A stretch of 44,242 nt of DNA. Origin: Bacteroidales bacterium (GTDB lineage: Bacteria; Bacteroidota; Bacteroidia; Bacteroidales; M50B96). The notes below the pieces were generated by a model that was not told where the DNA came from, did not search any database, and was given only the letters and a program-made list of their open reading frames with translations. Where the stretch lies: assembly GCA_021740905.1 (NCBI GenBank), contig JAIOYV010000058.1, forward strand, positions 1 to 44,242, written 5' to 3'. The stretch's first letter is position 1. Each line of letters opens with the position of its first letter. Shown one piece after another: positions 1 through 7,189 of this stretch. The position numbers and the translations under genes were made by a program.

Positions 1-87
1 ATCCTTCTTGATGTGGCCAAATTACAAAATCCAATCACTGTCCCCTGGCTAAATAATAAAAAATTGGAGATTGTTTTTACACCCTAA
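1..87 (+). CDS. C-terminal end of an unidentified protein (partial)
   Basis: Frame 1 is open from the window edge to a TAA at 85-87 and encodes 28 residues with ordinary protein composition (alternating hydrophobic and polar residues, ending KKLEIVFTP). It looks like the last beta-strands of a secreted or enzymatic domain, but 28 residues are too few to name a family. The true start lies outside the window. It would converge on the minus-strand gene that ends at 287. Coding status is inferred from composition only. Confidence 0.5.
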   Translation: MLLDVAKLQNPITVPWLNNKKLEIVFTP

Positions 88-158
88 TTTTAGGAGCAAA
101 TTATGCACAGTTTAAGAACCTGCGAAAATCGGTGATGAACGTTTGCTACGAAGCACTG

Positions 159-175
159 TCTCCCCTTGGGGGAGA
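159..175. repeat. Small GC-rich palindrome
   Basis: TCTCCCC (159-165) and GGGGAGA (169-175) form a perfect 7-bp stem with a 3-nt loop. It lies in the convergent gap between the gene fragment ending at 87 and the minus-strand gene ending at 287. It could be a terminator for the left gene or a REP-like intergenic palindrome; there is no T-run directly after it. Confidence 0.4.
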
Positions 176-228
176 AACAGAGGGGGGAATTGATTTATAG
201 TTTGGAATAAACGGTCCGGTACTTAATA

Positions 229-261
229 ACTCACCCGGTGACTTTAAGTCACCGGGTGAGT
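229..261. terminator. Strong hairpin, probable terminator of the minus-strand gene
   Basis: ACTCACCCGGTGACT (229-243) and its perfect complement at 247-261 form a 15-bp GC-rich stem with a 3-nt loop. It lies 25 bp past the stop of the minus-strand gene at 287, where a terminator is expected. The flank read on the minus strand is only modestly T-rich. Confidence 0.55.
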
Positions 262-286
262 AAAAGTTATCTATTTGATCTTTATG

Positions 287-2272
287 CTATTCTACAGAGT
301 TGTAATTAACAGATTGAGCCGTTGTTGATGATGTGTTGAAATAATTAGGATTGATGGTGTCTCGCAGAGATCTTATTCTTATGTCTTGTGCATCATGTTG
401 GTATTTGAGTCGTCCAATGTGGTGAATCATTAGTCGAACGGCACAGTCTATATCTGTTGGTTCTGTACTAGTTGCATTCATATAACTTGGCTCTCCACTT
501 ACTGGACTTGCATACATTAAACGACCAAAGAATTCTTTTATTGTTGATGTATATGCAACATTAAGATAAATAGGGTTTCCTGCGACGTTAACGTTTTCTC
601 CGTCGTTCATTAGATATGGTACATATATTGTTTGAGGTGGTCCTCTAATAATATTTGTTCCTACGGAATCTGGAGATGTTGTGTAAGGGTTATAAGTTTG
701 CATAAATGTTGTGTTCATGTTAAAGCTATAATTTACTGGTGTGACGTTTGTACTGAATAACTGGTTTGCATAGGTGATAATTCCACACATTGTATCTATT
801 TCAGCTGTTGTAAATTCAGTTGTATCAAACCAGACGAAGTTCTGTTCGTAGAGCGCGTCTTGAATGTTGAAACCTAAATGACGCCCTTTGAATTGTAGTG
901 CTGTTGGTGCAACGGTCGTGTCGTTGAGGTTGGAGTGTAAGAGTCTCTTGATTAAGAGAACGTTGAAGTCATTAGCAATTGTGTCGGCGTAGCTAGTGGG
1001 TTCTGTTATTTGTAACGAGTCTAATGTTTGCTCATAAGAGAAATAATCAAGATTGTCTGTGTTCACGGCTATTTTATACCAACCAACGGGTAATTGTGGA
1101 ATTGTGTATTCACCGTTTGCATTCGTTCGTGTACTATCAATAACGTTTGTTGTGGTGTTCTTGACAGCGACAAAGATGTTGTTGACACCAAGCATTGCAC
1201 TATCACGAACAAGACCGCTGATTTGTTTGTAATTAGGAAGCGGAGGAAGTGGTGTGAGAAACATTTGTTTAGGGGCGTTAGTTCCGCTTGAAAACGTTAC
1301 TAGCAGACTATCGGTGAAGAATCCTTCTTTCTGCCACTTAACATAGTACTCACCATCAGCACTTGCAGGTAAGGATGTGCTTTCTCCGACGAAGATGGGT
1401 ATGTTGTATGTAATTCCACCACCGCCTGTAGTTTGTAGGTTAATCGTAGTATCTACGTCTTGAATGTAGTGTGATTGCAGAGATAAGAAAACTCCCCCAA
1501 TAAATAATCCTGTTTCGTTATTCTGTGTAACAATATTCCCCGTTGCCCACAAGGTGTCCATAACTACTGGAGGAACTTCTTGCATGTTGAGGTCAATACT
1601 GTTGGGCATACCTTCCTCGATGTACGCGTCAAGACTATCCGTGATAATATTGCTTCCTGACCAAATAAACCGATACTTACCAATAGAAGTAACCTGGATT
1701 TCACTGATTGATTTTTGTCCGTATTTCGTAACTGGTTGCTCAGTTATGTTTTTTTGTGTGCATGTTTGCACGCTATTGTTGGTTTTAACAAGTTTTCCTG
1801 CGAAGACGTTGTTATTCATGTCTGTTAACCTAACAATGTAAACTCCTGAGCTGTATTGTGAAATGTTGAACATGTTTTGACCTTGAATCTCCAAGGATAC
1901 AATTTGTCTACCTTGAATGTCGTATACATCAATTTGTCCGGGTTGTGTCCAGTTAACTTTGAAACTACCGTCAGAGAAACTTTGGATGAATTGTTCTTGA
2001 TAACCTGTTGTGGTAATCGCATCGCTAGTTGAGATACTTACTGGTAAAGAGAAATCCAGATGTTCAGGAGTGTTGGTGAAAAGATAAGTTGTGTCAAAAG
2101 GAACATTACCCTCGATTTCTATTGGTTTGATTTGTAGCGTCGCACCGCTATATGTAGCACCCTCAAGATACATATTTGCAGTTCCGTTTGCCCAAACAGT
2201 GTCGTTTATATTAATCTGGGCATTGGCATTTACCAAAGACAATAAAGCTATAGGGATAAAACTAATTTTCAT
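287..2272 (-). CDS. Secreted multidomain protein with internal T9SS-sorting-like module
   Basis: The ATG at 2272 begins a clear signal peptide (MKISFIPIALLSLVNANAQ); a longer reading from 2302 starts with TTG and is less likely, giving 661 residues here. Numbering from the longer start, residues about 100-174 look like a type A T9SS sorting domain: a DVYDIQGR strand, then SSGVYIVRL, then GKLVK. Such domains normally sit at the extreme C-terminus, but here nearly 500 residues follow. A DT-[VL]-WA-[NT]-G module occurs twice (about 34 and 249). Residues about 359-415 look like a carboxypeptidase-regulatory/CnaB-type beta-sandwich (ISGLVRDSA ... NGEYTIPQLPVGWYKI). The last 230 residues match no family I recognise, and I see no protease metal motif. 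Probably an exported or surface protein of unknown role. A hairpin terminator follows at 229-261. Confidence 0.8.
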   Translation of the reverse strand: MKISFIPIALLSLVNANAQININDTVWANGTANMYLEGATYSGATLQIKPIEIEGNVPFDTTYLFTNTPEHLDFSLPVSISTSDAITTTGYQEQFIQSFSDGSFKVNWTQPGQIDVYDIQGRQIVSLEIQGQNMFNISQYSSGVYIVRLTDMNNNVFAGKLVKTNNSVQTCTQKNITEQPVTKYGQKSISEIQVTSIGKYRFIWSGSNIITDSLDAYIEEGMPNSIDLNMQEVPPVVMDTLWATGNIVTQNNETGLFIGGVFLSLQSHYIQDVDTTINLQTTGGGGITYNIPIFVGESTSLPASADGEYYVKWQKEGFFTDSLLVTFSSGTNAPKQMFLTPLPPLPNYKQISGLVRDSAMLGVNNIFVAVKNTTTNVIDSTRTNANGEYTIPQLPVGWYKIAVNTDNLDYFSYEQTLDSLQITEPTSYADTIANDFNVLLIKRLLHSNLNDTTVAPTALQFKGRHLGFNIQDALYEQNFVWFDTTEFTTAEIDTMCGIITYANQLFSTNVTPVNYSFNMNTTFMQTYNPYTTSPDSVGTNIIRGPPQTIYVPYLMNDGENVNVAGNPIYLNVAYTSTIKEFFGRLMYASPVSGEPSYMNATSTEPTDIDCAVRLMIHHIGRLKYQHDAQDIRIRSLRDTINPNYFNTSSTTAQSVNYNSVE

Positions 2273-2344
2273 TATTCTAAATTTTCTCCTAAAATAATTC
2301 AATATATTAAATTCACCAAACGAATTGATCCCTATGATATACCT

Positions 2345-2548
2345 TTACCCTTTCACCAGAAAACTATCAAGCTCGCTTTCGTGCGAAACCACATACGAAA
2401 TCGATTTCTTGATCAATTCATTTAGAGTCACTTTCTTGCGGGAAGCAAGAAGGGATGCCTGTTTATGTAACTCCGGGTTTAGGCGCACATTAAAACTTCC
2501 TTTGAATGTTTTGTCTGGTTCTTTGCCTAAATCCTGGCATGTTTCCAT
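2345..2548 (-). CDS. HicB-like ribbon-helix-helix antitoxin fragment
   Basis: This 67-residue protein contains the C-terminal HicB/Arc-type ribbon-helix-helix segment: a beta-strand SFNVRLNPELH followed by two helices (QASLLASRKK, LNELIKKSISYVV). A full HicB normally carries an N-terminal RNase-H-like domain that is absent here, and there is no hicA neighbour. It starts 1 bp after the stop of the upstream XRE gene, so it is the last gene of a four-gene minus-strand operon (3413 to 2345). It is probably a DNA-binding antitoxin or regulator; whether it is a trimmed remnant or a functional short form is unknown. Confidence 0.7.
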   Translation of the reverse strand: METCQDLGKEPDKTFKGSFNVRLNPELHKQASLLASRKKVTLNELIKKSISYVVSHESELDSFLVKG

Positions 2549-2549
2549 T

Positions 2550-2861
2550 TTAAAAATCGAGACTTAACCTCAAATGCCGTCCAAATCCTTCCCTAATGAT
2601 CCTCATCAAGGTTGATAACCGAATGTCCGAAGCATTGTTTTCTATCCGCGAAATATATGTTTTCGTTGTTCCGCACTTTTGGGCTAATTGTTCCTGGGTC
2701 ATGCCATTCTCTTTCCGCAATTCCTGCAACATGGTTCCAAGTTTAAAGGCTTCGAATCCTTCTTCAAAACTTTCTCGTTCGGGAACTCCCCTTTTTCCAT
2801 ATTGTTGGTCTAAATGATCAGCAAATGAGGTTAAATTCATACTCGTATCCATTTCTATCAT
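2550..2861 (-). CDS. XRE-family HigA-like antitoxin
   Basis: This 103-residue protein has a helix-turn-helix of the XRE type at about residues 48-90 (MTQEQLAQKCGTTKTYISRIE, then an LSTLMRIIRE helix), preceded by an acidic FEEGFEAFKLGTMLQELRKE helix typical of HigA-type antitoxins in Bacteroidota. Such genes usually sit next to their own HigB/RelE toxin. Here the upstream RelE-type gene overlaps by 1 bp (TAATG), but that toxin already has a different antitoxin upstream, so this one may be a second antitoxin or an orphan. It probably binds the operon promoter. Starts at internal Met codons (residues 4 or 8) are also possible. Confidence 0.8.
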   Translation of the reverse strand: MIEMDTSMNLTSFADHLDQQYGKRGVPERESFEEGFEAFKLGTMLQELRKENGMTQEQLAQKCGTTKTYISRIENNASDIRLSTLMRIIREGFGRHLRLSLDF

Positions 2862-3187
2862 TATTGGATATCCTTGATAAGATCCTGTATTTCAGTATCT
2901 GAAATAGCATCCTTTTCTCCTTTGCTATAAATCGAAAACAGATATACCTTTTCATCAGCTATTTTGACCATCGTCATTATCCTTGCTCCACCCCGTTTCC
3001 CTTTCCCTTTGCTTTTTACAGCAATACGGATTTTGTAAATGGAATTTCCGAGATGTTTTCCTTGAAAGGGTTCATTTGCAAGTACTTCAACCAGATTGTG
3101 GATTTCAGCTTTAAGTGACTGATATTTTTTAATTAGTCTTTTAGCCTCCTTCTCAAAGTTTGGGGTAGTATCTACGCTATACCTCAT
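2861..3187 (-). CDS. RelE/ParE-family toxin
   Basis: This 108-residue protein has the RelE/ParE superfamily layout: an N-terminal strand (RYSVDTTPNF), a helical hairpin with FEKEAKRLIKKY, then a basic beta-sheet (YKIRIAVKSKGKGKRGGARI, MTMVKIADEKVYLFSIYSKGE). RelE-type toxins act as ribosome-dependent mRNA interferases, ParE types on gyrase; the sequence does not decide between them. Its start overlaps the end of the upstream antitoxin gene by 11 bp and its stop overlaps the following XRE gene by 1 bp, implying coupled translation. The toxin assignment is by fold resemblance and context. Confidence 0.82.
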   Translation of the reverse strand: MRYSVDTTPNFEKEAKRLIKKYQSLKAEIHNLVEVLANEPFQGKHLGNSIYKIRIAVKSKGKGKRGGARIMTMVKIADEKVYLFSIYSKGEKDAISDTEIQDLIKDIQ

Positions 3188-3413
3188 TTAAAAATTCCTT
3201 AGCCGGCCTGGTTTGCAATTTCCCTTCTTTGATTAACTTAAGTTCTTTAAGACCCTGACGGATATTTCGCTTTATTTCCTCTTTTGAAGGTTCCTCAAAA
3301 TCAAATTCTTCATCCATTCTTTGATATTTGTTCCTGATTCTTTCCCATAAGCTAATGGGAACAACAACACTTATGGTATTCCCATTTTTATCTGCTATAT
3401 ATTGAAGGTTCAT
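3177..3413 (-). CDS. RelB/Phd-like antitoxin
   Basis: This 78-residue protein begins with a beta-strand motif seen in Bacteroidota antitoxins (NLQYIADKNGNTISVVVPISLWERI), followed by an acidic linker and a C-terminal amphipathic segment ending AKEFLNEV, the usual toxin-wrapping tail. It is the promoter-proximal gene of a four-gene cluster and overlaps the RelE-type toxin by 11 bp, the classic antitoxin-first arrangement. It probably autorepresses the operon through the palindrome upstream. The exact antitoxin family is not certain. Confidence 0.75.
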   Translation of the reverse strand: MNLQYIADKNGNTISVVVPISLWERIRNKYQRMDEEFDFEEPSKEEIKRNIRQGLKELKLIKEGKLQTRPAKEFLNEV

Positions 3414-3426
3414 AATTAAATCTTTT

Positions 3427-3434
3427 TGTATACA
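3427..3434. promoter_or_regulatory. Possible operator of the toxin-antitoxin cluster
   Basis: The perfect palindrome TGTATACA lies 14 bp upstream of the antitoxin start codon, in the short divergent gap to the phospholipase gene at 3513. Its position suits an autorepression operator. Eight base pairs is short, so chance occurrence is possible. Confidence 0.3.
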
Positions 3435-3512
3435 TTTTTTCTTTTAAAATAAGCTTCAACAAATTTAGGTAATATTTCCTAATTTTACCAGGCTGAACTA
3501 AAACTTATAATC

Positions 3513-5705
3513 ATGAAAAATTCTATTCTAATCCTTTGTTTTATAATCCTTTCGGGATTTGCAATTGCCCAAACTGATATTGCCGATGCAAGAACTTTTT
3601 CTGTTGGCAGTTCTGTGACTGTGTCGGGTATTGTGACCAATGGCCCGGAGTTGTCGACCATCCGCTATTTCCAGGATGCAAGTGCCGGGATTGCCGTATA
3701 TAGTTACGATGTGACTTATTTTGCTCCCGGAGATTCGATTACAGTAACCGGTGTGTTGGACGATTATAACAACCTGCTCGAAATAGCCAGCGTCACTTTT
3801 CATACGGTTCATTCGAGCAACAACCCCATGCCGGTTCCGGCGGTGATAACGCCAGCGCAGATGAGCGAGGATTATGAATCGGAATTGGTACAATTGGAGA
3901 ATGTGGTTTTCGATAATGCCGGGAGTACCTTTCAGGCCAATACCTCTTATACTTTTTCTTTTAATGGTGAAAGTAGCACCGTGTACATCCGCTCGGGCCA
4001 TCCATTGGTTGGGGCAGTTATCCCTGGAAATCCTGTTACTTTAATCGGGATATGCTCGCAGTTTTATGCCAACTACCAGTTGTTGTTGCGAGGTCCTGAT
4101 GATATTATCAATGGAAGTGCCATCAATATCATTAGCCCCATTGCTGTGAGTAATATTTCTACATCCAGTTTTGACCTGCAATGGCTCACCGATTCGGCTG
4201 CAACTACAGAAGTTTTTTATGGCAAAACTCAGGCACTGGAAATGGGCCTCCTGCAAAATCCTGGTTCAGGGACTTCGCACGCCATCAGTTTTACCGGCCT
4301 CGACCCGGCCACCATTTATTATGTGCTCTCTTTTTCAGTATTAAATGATGATACTGCTTTTTCAAATGTCAATGCCTTTTGCACCCAGTCGCTATCTTCT
4401 GGTGAGATGAAGGCCTATTTTACACGGTCGGTGGATAATTCGGTTTCGACGGGAACTGACGCCATATTCCTCGATGATCTTGTGGATGATACATTGATTA
4501 ATTACATTAACCGGGCAACGGAATCCATTGATCTTACTATTTATGATTTCAATCCGGCCAACATTTCAGACATTGCCGGAGCCTTGAATAATGCTCATGC
4601 CAATGGTGTAGAGGTTCGGGCTATCTTCGACACATCATGGACAACAGTCAACCTTGGCCAGTTGCTCTCACCCGGGATTAATAGCCTCCCGGCACCTGAC
4701 CTTGCCGAATATGGGATCATGCACAACAAATTTGTGGTTTTCGATGCCGATGCTACCGACCCGGACAAAGCCATAGTATGGACCGGCTCGACCAATTTCG
4801 AGGACGTGAATATCAACACCTTCGCCAACAATGTGATCATTGTCCACGACCAAAGCCTTGCCAGGGCTTACCGTGCCGAGTTTAACGAAATGTGGGGAGG
4901 CGATTCGATTGTTCCCAACTTGGCTCAATCTAAATTTGGCCCTTTCAAAAAAGACAATACACCGCACGAGTTTATTATTGGCGGAAACCGGGTTGAATGT
5001 TATTTCAGTCCGAGTGATGGGACTAATTCAAAAATTGGCCGTACCATTTCTTCAGCCGATGATGAACTATTTGTGGAAACCATGCTGATAACCCGTACCG
5101 ATTTGGGCGATTCCATACTATCGCGTGTTAGCAATGGTGTGCAAACCAAAGTGATTATCGACGATCCGTCCAGTTCGAATTCATCTGTCGTGAATGGGCT
5201 GGAATCGGCTCTCGGGAGCAATTTTAAAATTTATGGCGAAGATGGCATGTTGCACAACAAATTGATGATTGTCGACCCGGCTGGTTCCGATCCTTTGGTA
5301 CTGACCGGTTCGCACAATTGGAGCAGCAGTGCCGAAAACCGCAACGACGAAAATACCCTCATCATCCACAATGCAGAGATGGCCAATATCTATCTTCAGG
5401 AATTTATGGCCCGTTTTCAAAATGCACTTCCGGTACCTGAAAATCCTTTTATCGATTGGTCAAACAAACTTTACCCAAATCCCTCACAGGGTCAGTTTAT
5501 TATTGATATGAATGATGGTTCAGGGCAAATTATAGAGATTGTGATTTTTGATGTTTCAGGAAAAGAAGTGTATCGAAATCACACAATTAATCCTCTTGAC
5601 GGAAAGGTTTTAATTGAAGATTTTTCGGCCAAAGCAGGTGTCTATTTTGTGAAGTTGATGGCTGATCAATATTCTGAGACCCGGAGATTGAGTATTATCC
5701 ACTAA
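3513..5705 (+). CDS. Secreted phospholipase D-fold protein with T9SS sorting domain
   Basis: This 730-residue protein starts with a signal peptide cleaved near residue 20. An OB-fold/DUF5689-like N-terminal region (about 24-200, with GIVTNGPEL and ITVTGVLDDYNN) is followed by a fibronectin type III-like domain (about 207-290). The C-terminal half holds two HKD motifs: H404-x-K406-x4-D411 (MHNKFVVFD) with a TGSTNF strand, and H581-x-K583-x4-D588 (LHNKLMIVD) with TGSHNW. That is the full catalytic set for a PLD-superfamily phosphodiesterase (phospholipase or nuclease). Residues about 649-730 are a T9SS type A sorting domain (LYPNPSQGQ ... AGVYFVKL). I infer export across the outer membrane and action on extracellular DNA or lipid; the substrate cannot be read from sequence. 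The next gene starts 10 bp downstream. Confidence 0.9.
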   Translation: MKNSILILCFIILSGFAIAQTDIADARTFSVGSSVTVSGIVTNGPELSTIRYFQDASAGIAVYSYDVTYFAPGDSITVTGVLDDYNNLLEIASVTFHTVHSSNNPMPVPAVITPAQMSEDYESELVQLENVVFDNAGSTFQANTSYTFSFNGESSTVYIRSGHPLVGAVIPGNPVTLIGICSQFYANYQLLLRGPDDIINGSAINIISPIAVSNISTSSFDLQWLTDSAATTEVFYGKTQALEMGLLQNPGSGTSHAISFTGLDPATIYYVLSFSVLNDDTAFSNVNAFCTQSLSSGEMKAYFTRSVDNSVSTGTDAIFLDDLVDDTLINYINRATESIDLTIYDFNPANISDIAGALNNAHANGVEVRAIFDTSWTTVNLGQLLSPGINSLPAPDLAEYGIMHNKFVVFDADATDPDKAIVWTGSTNFEDVNINTFANNVIIVHDQSLARAYRAEFNEMWGGDSIVPNLAQSKFGPFKKDNTPHEFIIGGNRVECYFSPSDGTNSKIGRTISSADDELFVETMLITRTDLGDSILSRVSNGVQTKVIIDDPSSSNSSVVNGLESALGSNFKIYGEDGMLHNKLMIVDPAGSDPLVLTGSHNWSSSAENRNDENTLIIHNAEMANIYLQEFMARFQNALPVPENPFIDWSNKLYPNPSQGQFIIDMNDGSGQIIEIVIFDVSGKEVYRNHTINPLDGKVLIEDFSAKAGVYFVKLMADQYSETRRLSIIH

Positions 5706-5715
5706 ACATTTTCGA

Positions 5716-6711
5716 ATGAGAAATCCAATTAAGTTATTCTGGTTTGCCATTTTTGTACTTCTGATATTTTCAACATGCCAAAACAAAGCCGAACAACCAA
5801 GACCCGGATATGCCCTGGTAATCCATGGTGGATCAGGAAATTTTTCTGTGGATGATATCTCTATCGAAAAACAGAAAGCCTACCGGGAAAAAATGAAAGA
5901 AGCTCTTTTGGCAGGGGAGGAAATCCTGAAAGAAAACGGCTCTTGCCTCGATGCAGTGGAGGCTTGCATCCGGATAATGGAAGACTCCCCCTTGTTCAAT
6001 GCAGGCAAGGGTTCGGTTTTTACCCACGAGGGAACCAACGAAATGGATGCCTCCATCATGGTTGGCTCCGACCGAAAGGCTGGCGCTGTGGCTGGTGTGA
6101 AGCATGTAAAGAACCCAATTTCGGCAGCACGGGCAGTGATGGAAAAATCGAAACATGTGATGCTCTCCGGCTCCGGGGCTGATTTTTTTGCTTCTGAGAA
6201 CGGCCTCGACACGGTCGGCACTGAATATTTCTACACCGAAGAAAGATGGCAAAGCCTCCAAAATTTCCTTCAAAATGAAAAAAAGAAGGAGCTTGATAAG
6301 CTGGGAACAGTTGGCTGTGTGGCTCTCGACAAAATGGGCAACCTGGCTGCCGGCACATCGACCGGGGGGATGACCAATAAAATGTTTGGCCGGATTGGCG
6401 ACTCCCCAATCGTTGGCTGTGGTTCGTATGCCGACAACAATACCTGCGGGATATCCTTTACCGGACATGGCGAGTATATAATCCGTACTGTGGCAGCCCA
6501 CGACATTGCCGCTACAATGGGATATAAAAATGTCGATTTAAAAACCGCCATGACCGATGTGATTATGATCAAACTTAAATCCATTGGTGGCGATGCCGGG
6601 GCAATAGGGATCGATAAAAATGGGGATATCGAAATGGTATTTAATACGAAAGGGATGTTTCGGGGATATGTAAAACCTGAAAGTGCCCCTGTTATTTTTA
6701 TTGGGGAATAG
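5716..6711 (+). CDS. Isoaspartyl peptidase / L-asparaginase (Ntn hydrolase), lipoprotein
   Basis: This 331-residue protein belongs to the plant-type asparaginase/IaaA family. It has the N-terminal VIHGGSG motif (35-41), the NAGKGSVFT...EMDASIM segment, and the self-cleavage site GTVGCVALD, in which Thr198 would become the N-terminal nucleophile after autoproteolysis. The downstream GSTSTGGMTNK-like stretch (reads AAGTSTGGMTNK) and GCGSYADN...TGHGE complete the active site. The N-terminus is hydrophobic and ends LIFSTC, with Cys21 as the lipobox cysteine, so it should be a periplasmic lipoprotein that hydrolyses isoaspartyl dipeptides and asparagine. It lies 10 bp after the secreted PLD gene and is probably co-transcribed, with no obvious pathway link. 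Confidence 0.93.
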   Translation: MRNPIKLFWFAIFVLLIFSTCQNKAEQPRPGYALVIHGGSGNFSVDDISIEKQKAYREKMKEALLAGEEILKENGSCLDAVEACIRIMEDSPLFNAGKGSVFTHEGTNEMDASIMVGSDRKAGAVAGVKHVKNPISAARAVMEKSKHVMLSGSGADFFASENGLDTVGTEYFYTEERWQSLQNFLQNEKKKELDKLGTVGCVALDKMGNLAAGTSTGGMTNKMFGRIGDSPIVGCGSYADNNTCGISFTGHGEYIIRTVAAHDIAATMGYKNVDLKTAMTDVIMIKLKSIGGDAGAIGIDKNGDIEMVFNTKGMFRGYVKPESAPVIFIGE

Positions 6712-6850
6712 GATTGAATTTCACTAATAGTTATTATCAGCAGACCTATAGATCCGGCTTTTATATGTACACTTCAATCGGTTGATGAAAAGGTGATAAT
6801 AATCGCAAAAATTAGGGAGTCTTAGATGTATGAAAACTCTTGCTACCTTT

Positions 6851-7030
6851 CTACCATACTGTCACCTCTCCGAGGCTAAGTGGTCTTTATTTTGATTGTT
6901 TCTACCATACTATCGCCTCTCCGAGGCTTATCGAATATTGATTGAGTAGAGTTCCGCTAGGAACGGCAGTATGGTAGCAATAAAAAAAGGAGCAAGTTTA
7001 CCAAGCCTCGTAGAGGCGACAGTATGGTTA
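6851..7030. repeat. REP-like palindromic repeat array
   Basis: The 478-bp gap between 6711 and 7190 has no credible gene. It holds a repeated unit of about 28 bp, CTACCATACTGTCGCCTC followed by TCCGAGGCTT. Two copies are direct (6851-6880, 6902-6930) and one is inverted (7003-7028). A half copy of the left end is also inverted (6965-6977). Each full unit has an internal CCTC-nnn-GAGG palindrome. The arrangement resembles REP/BIME elements spread by RAYT transposases; no transposase gene is present here. Confidence 0.75.
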
Positions 7031-7189
7031 GATGGATTTGAAAAAATGCGGAAATTTATCCAGTTTGAAGTATAAATCGCCCTCATTAAGATTATAAAAG
7101 TTCTTATTTAGAATGAGTATATATTGCTGATTTATTTCTAATTAAGTAACAGATTGCTTAATTTTACTCTAAACTTAAAATTTATTAGC

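Noticed and set aside
5833-6501. Long minus-strand ORF opposite the asparaginase gene
   Set aside because: It is the antisense shadow of a well-conserved Ntn hydrolase and has no recognisable domain.
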